DNA from: Echinarachnius parma
Lineage: Eukaryota > Echinodermata > Echinoidea > Clypeasteroida > Echinarachniidae
Direction: 5' to 3'
Assembly: GCA_037951105.1 (NCBI GenBank)
Contig: JBAMJV010008053.1
Coordinates: forward strand, 1-64,000
Length of the DNA: 64,000 bases
The notes under the pieces were generated by a model that saw nothing but the letters and a program-made list of their open reading frames with translations, was not told where the DNA came from and ran no database searches. Positions 47,346-58,999 of the stretch are shown piece after piece; the first letter of the stretch is position 1, and every line of letters begins with the position of its first letter. The position numbers were made by a program, and so were the translations under genes.

Positions 47346-48199
47346 TTTTCGCATGTGGGTCGTAGCGTCCTATATTGACCAAGAGGATAGATAATGCGTC
47401 CTTTCTACATAATGGGGTTTCTACAGTTTTATTGGAAAAGGTCTGTTGTTCCTCTTCATTCGTACATATACAACAGCAACTGAATGAAACTACTTTCCCT
47501 TGGGTAATATACTATTAATTTTGTAATGATGATTTTATACTAAATGTAATACCCGAAGGACTACTAACTGTAAAATAGAGGTACACTAATATCAAAGCTC
47601 AATAACTTTATAAAAATGATACATTTTGGAGAATTAAAAACAAAACACACAAACATGTTGCGCGTTCTAAACAAACTTGCAAAAACATCCCGTCACATTA
47701 ATTTGTCATGAATCGCTAGGCGCTATAGAAATAGAAACAGTATTATTATTAATACTTTGCTATATCATTATGCAATATGTGGTATGATGAGAGTTTGATA
47801 GTGCATATACAATTAAAAAAAAAAAACAATGGATATCTCCTCGCATGCTCGTTTGTCGTAAGATCGAGAGAGGTAATTATCTCGTGAGTGTGTCCGACGA
47901 CCCGGATTATCATCGTAAAGCGCTTAGCGATAATGATCACTCAACGAAATTATAATGCTTTAATAAATAAATCGAGTTTACACCGCCTATCGTTATACTA
48001 TTAAATGCTTCCGCGTATACTCACTTAGAGATGATTATCAATCGTGATAGGCGCAAAAAAATTGTGTATTATTATTATAATGATAATAAATCCATGTATG
48101 TCAATTATTAATATATTATTTTGCAACAGGTTGACAATTATAGCTTCTGATCATCACGAGCATTGGGAAGGGTTTCACGGACGTACAGCCAGCACAGGA
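47346..48199. other. No feature recognised
   Basis: AT-rich. A small inverted pair CCGCCTATCG / CGTGATAGGCG lies at about 47984-48055. Confidence 0.3.
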
Positions 48200-48274
48200 G
48201 CTTCCTTTGTAGCTCAGTTGGAAGAGCACCAGTCTTGCAATCAGGAGGTATCAGGTTCGAATCCCGGGGAAGCC
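48200..48274 (+). other. tRNA-like sequence, probably pseudo-tRNA or SINE head
   Basis: GCTTCCT pairs with GGGAAGC, the D arm GCTCAGTTGGAAGAGC is good, the loop CTTGCAA would give anticodon TGC, and GGTTCGAATCC is a perfect B box. There are three extra bases between acceptor and D stem, two mismatches in the anticodon stem and one in the T stem. A functional tRNA is therefore unlikely. Confidence 0.55.
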
Positions 48275-48364
48275 ATGTTTTTGTTTAATGTGCTAATGTT
48301 CATTTATATGAATATTTTGTGAGACAAAATGAAATAACTTGGCGTCATAAATGTGAATGTGCAA

Positions 48365-49290
48365 TGTCTTGTTCTCTTATCTACGGTAGATGCGGACTGA
48401 CTGCAAATTGCTGAATATTAATAATAATAATAATGTTTCGATTTATATAGCGCCTAATATGATTGATAATCATCTCTAAGCGCTTTACAATGATCTTATT
48501 ACCCCGGTCATCGGATACACTCACAATCATTCCGCACATGACGTGCACTCACTGCTCCCTTGGGAGCAATTCATTCTGGCAGCCATATGGCGCACTTAAC
48601 GGAAGATAAATCTACCAAACGAGTAAAATGTGTTCACTCGCATATGGTGGGGTGGGCACTAAGAATATGATTATAACATGGCTAGTATGCTCGCCATGGA
48701 GTTACAAAAAGTACGTAATCTGCATGTGCAATTTCTTGTTCGTTTATCTAATGAAGATGCGAACTGACTGTGAAATGCTGAATGAAGACAAATCTACGAA
48801 ACGAGTAACATCTTTTGTTTACTCGCAAGTGGAGGGGTGGGCACTAATAATATGATTACAACATGGCTAGTATGCTCCCAAGAGAGTTGAGAAAGTACGC
48901 AATCTGAATGTTTAATTTCTTGTTCTCTTATCGAATGTACGTAGATGCGAACTGACTGTGAAATTGCTGAATGAAGACAAATCTACCAAACGAGTAAAAT
49001 GTGTTCACTCGAATGAAGGTGGTGGGGTGGGAACTAAGAATATGATTATAACATGGCTTGTATGCTCCCCATGGAGTTGAGAAAGTACGCAATCTGAATG
49101 CGCAATTTCTTGTTCTCTTATCGAATGTACGTAGATGCGAACTGACTGTGAAAATGCTGAATGAAGACAAATCTACCAAACGATTAAAATGTGTTCATTC
49201 GAATGAAGGTTACAACATGGCTAGTATGCTCCCCAGGGAGTTGAGCAAGTACGCAATATCATTGTGTGAGTTTGAACTGTTCCTGATGAC
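48365..49290 (+). repeat. Tandem array, unit about 187 bp, four copies
   Basis: Units share GATGCGAACTGACTGTGAAA, GAAGACAAATCTACCAAACG, GTAAAATGTGTTCACTCG and GAGAAAGTACGCAATCTGAA. The phrase AATCTACCAAACGA starts near 48608, 48792, 48977 and 49168. The first unit is split by a SINE-like repeat (48415-48600). Confidence 0.85.
48415..48600 (+). repeat. SINE-like repeat inserted in the tandem array
   Basis: Starts with ATT/AAT trinucleotides, then TTTCGATTTATATAGCGCC, CATCTCTAAGCGCTTTACAA, TTACCCCGGTCATCGG and CCTTGGGAGCAATTCATTC. It separates GCTGAAT from GAAGATAAATCTACC, which are adjacent in the other units. Same family as 23160-23365. Confidence 0.65.
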
Positions 49291-50230
49291 CATATGGGTA
49301 ATAATACTTGCGTTTAGAAACCCTGTATTAAGCGCTATAAAAGTGCAAGTAATTATTATTATATGTATTGAATGATTCATCGTATAGTGATAACAAATTA
49401 GAACATGTCGAACAATACGTTTTGTGGGACAACATGAAATCACATTTGAACGTATTATATCACATTATATAACTTCGCGTTATCGGAATGTGCATATTCA
49501 TGTCTATGGTAGATACGAATTTACTGCAACTATGACGAAAAAAAAAAACGACCAAACGAGAACAACTTGTAAGAAAAGCAGGGGAAAAAAAACATTGGTT
49601 GGATGTTTTCCCGTACAATAACGATTTAAGAGTACTGTTAGCACGAACTAATATTGCATTTAATGATTTCCAATCTAACCATTGCACTAGTCATAAACAT
49701 AACATATATAATGTATGATGTTATACTATGATGGTAACTCACTCTGTCCGCGGTCTTCATGCCCGAACAACGCCGACAGTTTCGCGACGGAAAGTACCCA
49801 GGCACTGCAATCATGCCCCGGCCCGATACAGGTTTAATTCCACAACAAAAATAGCTCGTGTAAAGTAGCTCCAATTTGATCTCAGCGTGCAATGATTATT
49901 TCAAGCAAAAATTAACGAAGGCATAGCATTTGGAGTGTACACAAAAATGTTTTGTCGGAGCGCTCACTCAAGAGCGATTTGTCAATTAAAGAGATTCCAG
50001 GTGGTCAATTAAATATATGCACACGTACGAAATCTGAAGGACGACTTAATAAGTGCGAGTCGCCGTGTTCACGAGCCGAAAGTTTGTAGAGTAATGTTGC
50101 GCGACTAGCTCCCGACTAGAATGCGCCAAAAACAAATTGCAGAAAACCTTTCCGCCGATGCGACGGAATTTCGTCTCACATTATTGTAAAACGAATATTG
50201 CGTTGACCGTTTTACGAAAGCGCGCGAACA
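49291..50230. other. No gene recognised
   Basis: GTATTAAGCGCTATAAAAGTGC near 49325 resembles the end of the SINE-like family. The rest is unassigned. Confidence 0.35.
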
Positions 50231-50311
50231 ATATAGTATTATTACGCGGGAAGATATAAGTGGCGGGAAATCACACGCCTAGCCCCACCGGATAAAAGCT
50301 CATCTATATAG
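50231..50311 (+). promoter_or_regulatory. Candidate promoter with E2F-like sites and TATA-like box
   Basis: ACGCGGGAAG (about 50244) and TGGCGGGAAA (50261-50270) both match the E2F core TTSSCGC on the opposite strand. GATAAAAG at 50291-50298 could be a TATA-like box. Upstream of the candidate exon at 50393. Confidence 0.3.
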
Positions 50312-50602
50312 ATGATGATGCTGATCGCGGGCTGCGAAATCATCCATTCACAAACGTTTGCTGGCTTCATCCGAGTGTATCGAGAAGCAAAGATGCGAGA
50401 GTTGAGAGGAGATGACGATGATGATGATGATGGGGGTGAATGGGGAGAGCGTGAGATGGTTATCTCCTCGTTGAAGCGCGCTGCTCGCGAGTTGTTGGAT
50501 CCCAAAGTGAGGGTGAAATTGAAGGAGCTTATATACGCAAACTCGCTGATTTCCTCGCATTACGTCACTGATTATTGTTACCATTTCGTCTGTCGTGCCT
50601 AA
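50312..50602 (+). CDS. Candidate first coding exon, unknown protein
   Basis: An open frame of 96 codons; the ATG at 50393 (context AAGCAAAGATGC) is the more plausible start if the promoter call is right. It reads MRELRG, seven Asp, then an amphipathic stretch with EMVISSLKRAARELLD. Its codons are GC-richer than surrounding DNA, and CCCAAA|GTGAGG near 50504 could be a splice donor, which would make the last part non-coding. No family is recognised. The Asp run comes from a GAT repeat, so chance is possible. Confidence 0.25.
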   Translation: MMMLIAGCEIIHSQTFAGFIRVYREAKMRELRGDDDDDDDGGEWGEREMVISSLKRAARELLDPKVRVKLKELIYANSLISSHYVTDYCYHFVCRA

Positions 50603-52129
50603 CCCCTTTTTTCATATCCAAAGAAAAGGTTTGAAACAAAAAAATATATTATGAGAGACGACAGGGATGGTAAATTGCGCATCGTTATTTCGCTTCGATT
50701 CCTGTGTCCTTTCAAATAAGTATATGATTGCGCCCAATTAGGTGTTCGAGAGGGAAAGCGAATAGGATAAGCAAACTCGTCGCCTTCCTACTTTTTCTCT
50801 CCAATGTTACCGTTATACTTAAAGGCATACGACACCAATATTATTATAATTGTAAGGTGAAATAAGATTGGTTGGTCAAGTGAATTGACTCTCAAGTTGT
50901 TATCTTCTTCTGTATTATCTTTGTTACTCCAAAATTATAAAATACTAGCACAACAGTTCCAATAGGTTGACGAGCTGGATACATAATTGAATATGTACGT
51001 TTGCTTACGAAAGTGTGCGGTTCAGCGTTATAAAATTATGCATGTATTATTATTATAATGTTCGTTTATATTTTGTAGAAGGTTTGAATAAAATCTATAA
51101 TTTATATAGCGACCAATACGAATTGGGCTATTATTACAGTGATTCTAATTACCCCCCCCCCCCCCCCCCCCCCCTCCCCTTGTGTTTTCTCTCCCATTCC
51201 CATTTCTCTCGTACTACATGACTACGTTGACCTAAAAATGTTGGTGACGCAACTTTACAGCCTTTGTCGTCCTCCTTTCTATTTCTACAGTCCTGTTATG
51301 CTTCTAAAAATAACCATTTTCATTCCGATATTGAGTGAGATACGTGTTTCACTTCCAATAATACAAGAATACGTTCTTCTTTCTCAAATAATAACATTAA
51401 TATTCATTCTTATTGAGTGAGATACGTGTTCCAATAATACAAGAATACATTATTTTGTTTTCGATAAAAAAAACATTATTTTCCGTTAACATTCCAATGG
51501 TATAGGCTTTACAAATACACTTCTATAATTGCATCCTGTATACAGTCTAATAATATACCTAAACTCGAACGCTGCCACTCGAATTCGCTGAAATGTGCTG
51601 ATGATGAGCGGGTGCAGCTATGGTACAAGCTAAAGAGGTCTTTCCTTCCCGCAGACACTTTCATCTCGTAGAGGGAGTACACGGTATCACATGTTCTGGT
51701 ACGCGATGACGAATCGAGTCTCCATCGACTCTCTATCCTCATGATAACGGCGTATTTTCGGCTTTTTTCCCCAAAGGGATCGAAGTGGCCGTGCTTGTGC
51801 ATGCTGCCGTGTCTGACATGAGTGCACAAGACAAGTGGGGTTTTCTTTGAGAAATAGTACGATTTTGTGTTTGTTTTGTTAGGCGGCAGTGAAGCTGGAC
51901 GCAATCACAGTGGAACAATTGTCGATGTAGCTAGCGGGAAATGTAACTTGGTGCTGTCTTTTGTCGAGGAATTTCAGAAAAAGTGCGCAATTTTAGTTTG
52001 CTTTACTTTTATTTATGGACTATTAATATATATCACATTGCAGTTAGATGCGCGATTATTCTTCGTTGCATGCGTCAATTCGTTCGGGCGAGGTTGGTGT
52101 AATAGCCCTAACGGAAACAACACAGCATG
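50603..52129. other. No gene recognised; poly-C tract
   Basis: Poly-C at 51152-51173. The minus-strand frame 51509-51904 (131 codons) has mixed composition and no recognisable domain. Duplicated AATAATACAAGAATACRTT phrases occur at about 51356 and 51433. Confidence 0.35.
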
Positions 52130-52393
52130 AACTCACTGTGTTTCACACTGTGGACCATAGTGTCAAAGTGTGGAACACACTGTGTAGACCATGTATGATG
52201 TTAAATACGAGAGTTTAATCAGTGTCGACACTAATCAGATTGTATTAACGATGTGACCGCACTTTGAGCACGCTGTGATTGCACCGTGATACAGTGTTAA
52301 CGCAGGTACCCTGTGAAACACATTATGTTCACACTGTGACGCACTGTGTTCAAACTGTGACTGTGTTCACCCTGTGACGCACTGTGTTCACTT
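52130..52393. repeat. CACTGTG-rich minisatellite, left part
   Basis: Irregular repeats of CACACTGTG, CACTGTGACGCACTGTGTTC and similar. The same repeat resumes at 54335, so the foldback element between was inserted into it. Confidence 0.8.
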
Positions 52394-54334
52394 TAGGCTG
52401 TTTTCGCAAATGCTACGGAGTACATCTAGTACGCTAATCTCAGCGGGGGGTAGTACTCAGTCCGAAAATACCCCCGTATCGTGGAAATCTACTACGGTTG
52501 TCGGCTGAATTAGCGTTGGGTGTAGAGCGAGTACGGCACGGCGTGGTCAGCCCATTGAAGTATACTACTTCAATGGGTCAGCCAATCAGCGCGCTTGTTC
52601 ACTCGAGCAAGGAGACGTTCCCCGTATTCTTCACTGAAAATAGTTCGCGACGTTATAGACCGGCAGCTCAGAGGTCTTTTGTGCATCGAAAAGCGTACTG
52701 ATTGTTTAACATATGAATATTTAGAGGAGAATGTAACAAAACCAACAATATGAGTCTCCCGGGCTGTACCTGGTGGAAAAGAAGTCCTTTGCGCCTCCAA
52801 AGTTTGGCCCCTGGGGTTTGTGCGATGCTTCTATTTTGTGGCGAAGTACCGTGTTTAAGATTGGTACCTGCGGGGTAAGCGAGACAATTACAAAAGGATC
52901 AGTGGTCCGTATCAGGCCTTCTTCTGAAAATTTTACCTTGGCCGTTTTAAAAGACGAAATACACGTCGATGAATTGGGGATTATACCAAAAACCTCTTGC
53001 AACTTAACAAATATGTCTTACAGATTACTGAATACATATTCATAGCACGTTTGAATATGCCAAAGGCCATATAAATACATTCGAATGAACACCATCACCA
53101 AAACCAATCAGACATGGCTTCCGCTTTCAAATGAATTTCACAACAACACCCGTGTATAAATATACAGGGATGAAAACTAAAGTAAATAGCCGAATGCAGA
53201 GGAACCAATATATGAGCGCATGGCATAGCGACGGAGGGGGGGGGGGGGGGGGGATGACAAATGTCATTGGGATGGAGAAATGTATCAATAGAGCCTTTAC
53301 TCTGTGCAGTCATGTTTAGAGTGGCAGATGGTTGTCATGGGATATCTTTTGTTCTCTTTCATGAATTTCTAATCGATGTAACAAACAAGAATAACAAGTC
53401 CTTTCAATTCGATGAATAGGCCTACACGTCCTTTTCACTTGACCGTAGTATTGCACATGCGCACAACGTAACTGTGAACTGTGGCCGAGAGCACGATCAT
53501 GACCCAGGACCAGCCTAGTTCCACTGATCTCTAGATGTGCTTTACGGTTGAATGTGTAAGGGCGGCATGTGTACTCTGCTACGTTGTGTTGATTTGTATG
53601 TAATTCTAGCATATTGACATGAATGAGTTAGAGCCAATTATGCTAATTACCATGGTAAATGTCACTGGTCCGTAATCGGGCCCCTGCCCCTGTGTATGCA
53701 ATACACACATACTTGCCCTTTGTCTGACTTTGTGCAGCGATTTTTTTTCACTCTACGTACATGACGTAGGGAAATGTGGAAGCTCCGCTTTTAAAACATA
53801 ACTTTTGCGAGTCTATTTTTAATATTCAGAGGCATCTGCAGGGTAATTTAACGGATGATATTTGTATCCAATATGTATTCTGTAATCTGTAAGACATATT
53901 TGTTAAGTTGCAAGAGGTTTTTGGTATAATCCCCAATTCATCGACGTGTATTTCGTCTTTTAAAACGGCCAAGGTAAAAATTTCAGAAGAAGGCCTGATA
54001 CGGACCACTGATCCTTTTGTATTTGTCTCGCTTACCCCGCAGGTACCAATCTTAGACACGGTACTTCGCCACAAAATAGAAGCATCGCACAAACCCCAGG
54101 GGCCAAACTTTGGAGGCGCAAATGACCTCTTTACCACCGGGTACAGCCCAGGAGACTCATATTGTTGGTTTTGTTACATTCTCCTCTAAATATTCATATG
54201 TTCAACAATCAGTACGCTTTTCGATGCACAAAAGACCTCTGAGCTGCCGGTCTAGTAGCCAGTGTACGGGTACGGTCACAGCTGACTGCTTCCCCCGTAC
54301 TCAGCACATCCGTAGCATTTGCGTAAACAGCCTA
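52394..54334. mobile_element. 1.9-kb foldback element P with nearly identical arms
   Basis: Ends TAGGCTGTTTTCGCAAATGC and GCATTTGCGTAAACAGCCTA. Arms match over about 380 bp (52661-53040 against about 53856-54215 inverted) with only a handful of differences; the left arm has about 200 bp more near its end. The spacer (about 53041-53855) holds a poly-G tract and no recognised gene. Parallel frames in the two arms (SFAPPKFGPWGLCDAS and onward) are mirror images and lack known domains. TA at both ends may be the target duplication. Confidence 0.8.
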
Positions 54335-54415
54335 CTGTGACGCACTGTACCCACACTGTGTCGCACTGTGTTCACACTGTGACGCATTGTGTTCACACTG
54401 TGACTGTGACAGGTC
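54335..54415. repeat. CACTGTG-rich minisatellite, right part
   Basis: CTGTGACGCACTGTACCCAC, then CACTGTGTTCACACTGTGAC units, continuing the array at 52320-52393. Confidence 0.8.
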
Positions 54416-54906
54416 AAACAAGCGCCACTGATTGAAAGACCAACATTCGACCCTTTCACCATCTTCTCAATGTATTACTATCATGGTTTAATTATATTAT
54501 TGTTTATTATAATACAAATACATAGTCTTAACACTCTTTTTTGTCATATATTTGTAACAGAAAGGATAAGGAAATATGGAAGGGAGAGAGACACTACGGA
54601 TGTATGTACGTGGTGCTGAGAGGGAAGATGGGGGGGGGGGGGGGGGGGGTGTAACGAAGAAGGAGGATGCACTGAACAAGGGGATTAGGGAGGGGGAGAG
54701 GGGAAGGGTGGAGGGGGTACTCAGATTCCGCCGCGACGACCTTTTATTCCATGGGATAAGCCGAAAGAGATAGAGTTATTTAACCATGTTAACTGGAATG
54801 ATTCGATTACCTAGTTATGGCAACGCGATATCCTGACATCATAATACGGTTATGCGCCTAATTCGAATTCCAATCGAACAGAACCAATTGTACGATCCCT
54901 CTTTAA
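54416..54906. other. No gene; purine-rich tract with poly-G
   Basis: Poly-G at 54630-54649 within a GA-rich strand (54570-54720). No gene. Confidence 0.4.
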
Positions 54907-55301
54907 AGGGATCTAGTAACTGTGTTGGCATGTGCAGAAAGTCATGGACGGGTGGTGTTATGATTTTGTGTAGTTGCGTGATATATGATATGTCCTCTGA
55001 GTATAGTATGTGACAATTTCACATAAAATGGATGTTATATGGCCGAGTAATGAGCGTAAATGCAAAGTCATCTTTGCCAACGCATTGCACTGATGTTGTA
55101 CACAGTTATGACTATCCAGTGGATAGCTTCAAATTATAACACTTCAATCGTAAAATATATTTCTAACGAAAGGCAAATTCGAAAGAAAAACAGAACTGTT
55201 CTATGCTTCTATCGATAATACAAAAAAAATACACAAAGGTTTGAGACAACCACTTGATTTCTGATGAAGTTTGTGGATTTAAACAATGCTACTAGATCCC
55301 T
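54907..55301. mobile_element. rep-C copy, TTAA-flanked
   Basis: Between TTAA at 54903-54906 and 55302-55305, ends AGGGATCTAGTAACTG and GCTACTAGATCCCT. Both ends present. Confidence 0.85.
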
Positions 55302-55305
55302 TTAA

Positions 55306-55947
55306 GCACTTCTCGCCCATCCAAAATTAATGTCCTCCTGTCTATACGGTATGCACCTCCCCCGTCTATCCCGCCTCACGCATCATACATAGTCATCCAG
55401 CTGGGTATAAGTGACGGCTGCTCATATGGCGGGCAGTTGCTGCCATCAAACATCGATCAGGTATGCCATCGATAGTCGTTGTGCTAACATCGATAGACCA
55501 AGCGCAACATCGAACGTTGCTTGCCCTTGACCAATCACGGACCAGGAAATTCGAGTTGGACGCTTGATTGATGTAAGGTAAACTATCGATGTTGTTGTTG
55601 CCTATACCTTTTTGTTTCTATGATCGATCTCAGGAACTTGTGTTTAAGTATCAATGTGCATTATACCACATATCGACAAGCGTGTAATCCGAATCGCAGT
55701 CAATCGATTGTTCAAGGGCACATAGTTCGTCTCATGTTTCACTAATAATGCGCTTATTAATACTATAATCGCATTGATATAAAGGCCGACGTTTTGTTTC
55801 GTTTTAATATCGGCATGCCATATGCTCGGTCCCCTTCAGATTTCACACTTGCTCTCAGAAGGTTTTCCTCGTTTCTCACTCGTTTATCATCAGGATTGGG
55901 CATATCAACGTGGGGCAATAAGTGACGGTTCTCGTCATCTGATTTAA
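55306..55947. other. No gene; GTGATCGATG-type inverted motifs
   Basis: Several ATCGAT-containing phrases (CATCGATAGTCG, ACATCGATAGACC, AACTATCGATGTTG) at 55450-55600. Otherwise unassigned. Confidence 0.35.
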
Positions 55948-56206
55948 AGGGATCTAGTACATAACATAATTCCAAATCCTCAAAACTGTACTTGGAAATC
56001 TAGTGGTTCTCTCATAACTCTTTGTATTCGTATAACAACTATAAGCATGTGACCGGTTTCGTTTTTTCGAATTTCCCTTTCGTTAACAAGATATTAAGAC
56101 TAAAGTGTTCGGATTTGTATCTATCCACTGGATAGTCATAACCGTGTACAAATCCAGTGTAGTGAATTAGTGAATATCACTTAGCATTTTTGCTCATCAC
56201 TCGGCC
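55948..56206. mobile_element. rep-C copy, cut short by a SINE
   Basis: Follows TTAA, starts AGGGATCTAGTACATAAC, and runs to CACTCGGCCATGTAAC, where the tRNA-derived sequence begins. Confidence 0.7.
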
Positions 56207-56510
56207 ATGTAACTGGCTTAGCAGTTAGAGTGTCCACCTCATGCACGGGAGGTCCCGTGTTCGAACCCAGTCCGGGTCATACCAAATACTTTTAAAATGG
56301 TACCATCTGCCTTCTAGCCATGCGATCGGCATTTATAGAATGGAGAAGGGAAAGTTAATCGCACGAGATACATGAGGACTGGCCCCCTTCTGTACCTTTC
56401 GCTACATTTAGTAGACGTGTGGCCTAATGCTAATGAATTGGAGATAGGCGCCGCCTAATGTGCCAACATTGGCACGGGAACTAATTTAACTAACTTTCAC
56501 GTACTGAGGA
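56207..56510 (+). repeat. tRNA-derived SINE
   Basis: Head with A-box-like TGGCTTAGCAGTTAGAG and perfect B box GTTCGAACCC, then a body with CCAAATACTTTTAAAATGG, GAATGGAGAAGGGAAAG and GAGATAGGCGCCGCCTAATG. Length about 300 bp fits a SINE. It interrupts a rep-C copy. Confidence 0.7.
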
Positions 56511-56590
56511 GAACATTATTCATGTTATTACTGTACATGAACATACAACCTGTTTTTATACATCTGTATTTGACAATGGCTAACCCCTCC

Positions 56591-57002
56591 GGTAGGCAAT
56601 TTTGAGCCAACAGTGGCGTGAGGGCCAGTGCTAGGCTGGGCGTTCATGAATAATCATAAGGTAATGACATCGCGATACGTCATTTCAGACTTTAGTGAAA
56701 ACTCTGCATGATTCATTTACTAAATAAACCGCTACTTACCATCTTTTACAAGAGAGGATTCGAACCCATGACCCCAAGCGTGGATGTCCACAGCGTGACC
56801 ACTAGGCAGCGTGACCAATAGACCATGTCAACGGCTGATGATCGGTGTTGGTTTCATTGTAACTATAAGCCCTCAAACTCACCCGAACTCTAATCCTAGT
56901 TATGAATATTCATGATGCAGATCACGTACCGTGACGTCATGACCTTATGTTTATTCATGAACGCCTGGCCCTCACGTTTCTGTTGGCTCAAAAGTAACTA
57001 CC
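56591..57002. mobile_element. 412-bp foldback with a tRNA-like core
   Basis: Arms GGTAGGCAATTTTGAGCC, AGTGGCGTGAGGGCCAG and GTTCATGAATAATCATAAGG mirror TTATTCATGAACGCCTGGCC, TGTTGGCTCAAAAG and ACTACC at the right. Inside on the minus strand (56750-56822) lies a tRNA-like sequence with B box GGTTCGAATCC and A-box-like TGCCTAGTGGTCACG. Confidence 0.6.
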
Positions 57003-57233
57003 AACCCCTCCATCCCTCTTGTTTGGGATATCTTGCCCTTTCGCTGCTCCGCGTCTGGGTCGCCCCAGGTTATACCACTGCTTACAATAATTAATTACCC
57101 ATGCGTGCATATGGCATGGGTGTTTGCGAAACAAGGTCGCCGCGCCCGGCCTTCCCCCCATCATGCCTATAGTCTTAAATATACAGCTTTATCAACAGGT
57201 ATTGAGTATAACATGTTACCAATGTCCCAGTCA
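57003..57233. other. No feature recognised
   Basis: Includes CGCCGCGCCCGGCC near 57138. No gene. Confidence 0.3.
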
Positions 57234-57234
57234 C

Positions 57235-57371
57235 ACATTCCCGTAAAGCATTCCGGTAAAACATTCCGGTAAAACATTCCCGTAAAACATTCCCGTAAAA
57301 CATTCCCGTAAAACATTCCCGTAAAACATTCCCGTAAAACATTCACGTAAAACATTCCCGTAAAACATTCC
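57235..57371. repeat. 15-bp minisatellite
   Basis: About nine units of ACATTCCCGTAAAAC with variants (CCGGT, CACGT). Confidence 0.9.
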
Positions 57372-58655
57372 CCACGCCACGCCAAGAGCCACGCATTTAC
57401 ATTTCTTTGTGGAATGAAAACAAACAAACGAGGCAATTCGGAGGCAGTTTCGTTGCTATTCCGTGGCGACGCATAACAATACGTGACAGAACTGGGTATT
57501 CGTGCCACTTACGGTACATGAAGGCAGAGCTGATACAATTGCGATATCGTGACAGCATTTTGAAAATGTTTAAAATATTTGCCCTGCTTTCCCGTAAGTG
57601 ACATGAAAACCGATACTAAACTACCACGTACCGCAACGTATTGCCCCGGAATAGCCACGAAATTGCCACCGAATAGCCCCGTTTCTATACATTTCAGAAG
57701 AATGCCAATGCGTGGCTTATTAAGGGTAGGATAACAAAAAGCTTATTAAGGGTAGGATAACAAAAAGGTGTGATTGGGGCATACAATATACCTCGGGGGG
57801 AATGATTCGCCAACCGATGTCGAAACGAATACAGTATTATCGTGGGTATCCAAAGACTAGCACAGTCATGTCGCTTAATCCTTTTCCCTCGAAAGGAATA
57901 CAGTCAGGTATCATCGTGGACATCGAGCGTAACAGAACAAAGTTACGAAAGCATATTATAACTCGAAGGACTAATACGACATGCTCGACTCAAGAGCAAA
58001 CTTATATTCTTAGTTTTACTTTACATACACGTTTCGATGGGGACCCACTTGCTCGCAAAGGGTCAGGATTTCGGGGCCATTTTTATGATCATGGTGTTTT
58101 CAAAATCTTGACACGTGAAAGAAATAATCAACATTAAGATCGGGTTATTAAACTGTAAAGCTGACAATGCTTAGGCGATCTATTAATAGCAAACAAATCT
58201 AATATACCTTCATATTTTATGCGACAATAATCATTTTGGATGATCGCAGTGATCTAGTTGGGGATAGACGTAATCTAGACTGGATTACCTGGCATATTTT
58301 AATCAAAATGATCAGTGAAGTTAGTGAACCAGGTGCATTATCATAGTAATTACGATACATCATCTACATAATCTAGGGAATGTACGCTAATCTAGAGAGG
58401 AGTACTACGTTTACAATTATTCATGTATTCATATCGCCGGATTTAATCTTAGCGCATGCATTTTGCGTTTACGCTAAAGTTATCATATTTCTATGAATAA
58501 TATATTATGGTCTTACGGCCGTGGGTTTTATATAATTTCTCTTTTAAATAACAAAAGTATTTTGAGGGCCATGTTTGCGATATAGCGTGGTGTGGCGAGT
58601 TGGGTCGAGTTCGTGCCTGGATATCGGGAGGTCAGGAATTCGAAACCATTCAGGG
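57372..58655. other. No gene recognised; small tandem repeat
   Basis: GCTTATTAAGGGTAGGATAA is doubled at 57716-57765. The frame 57802-58137 has no recognisable domain. A weak tRNA-like stretch lies at 58590-58650. Confidence 0.35.
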
Positions 58656-58822
58656 GCCCGTTTCATGAAAGGGTCTTAGTTCAGTAACTGTCACGTGACT
58701 GTTACTGATCTACGGACATACGGATGGTGTTTGTTCGGATCATAAAGGTCAAAGTTGGAAGAATAATAGCAAAGGCGTGACAGTTAAGACGGTCATAACT
58801 AATACGCTTTCATGAAACGGGC
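58656..58822. mobile_element. 167-bp MITE
   Basis: Inverted ends GCCCGTTTCATGAAAG and CTTTCATGAAACGGGC enclose TAACTGTCACGTGACTGTTA and a looser mirrored interior. Confidence 0.8.
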
Positions 58823-58868
58823 TTCGGAGTTTGCCCGTGTGATGTATATGTGTGTCTATATTGTCCAG

Positions 58869-58999
58869 GGCCCGTTGCAGAAAGAGAAGCAATCGATTGC
58901 AAAGTTGCAATTAGTTGTAAGTCCGATCATGTGACTAAATTCGCACATCGCGCAAATTTTCTGACATGCAATTAATTGCAACTCTGTCTGCAACGGGGC
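58869..58999. mobile_element. rep-D copy, 131 bp
   Basis: Ends GGCCCGTTGCAGAAAGAG and CTCTGTCTGCAACGGGGC, with AAGCAATCGATTGCAAAGTT inside. Confidence 0.8.

Noticed and set aside
48200-48274. Functional tRNA-Ala(TGC)
   Set aside because: Extra bases between acceptor and D stem and mismatches in two stems; a SINE head or pseudo-tRNA fits better.
51509-51904. 131-codon minus-strand gene
   Set aside because: Composition is mixed and no domain, splice pattern or paralogue is visible; left as unassigned.
52773-54137. A duplicated gene encoding FAPPKFGPWGLCDAS-type protein on opposite strands
   Set aside because: The two frames are simply the mirrored arms of one foldback element; the reverse frame is equally open and no domain is seen.
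57167-57508. CFTGMFY repeat protein
   Set aside because: It comes from the 15-bp minisatellite, whose length is a multiple of three.
58590-58650. tRNA gene
   Set aside because: Only a loose D-arm and B-box resemblance (GAATTCGAAACC) with no cloverleaf.
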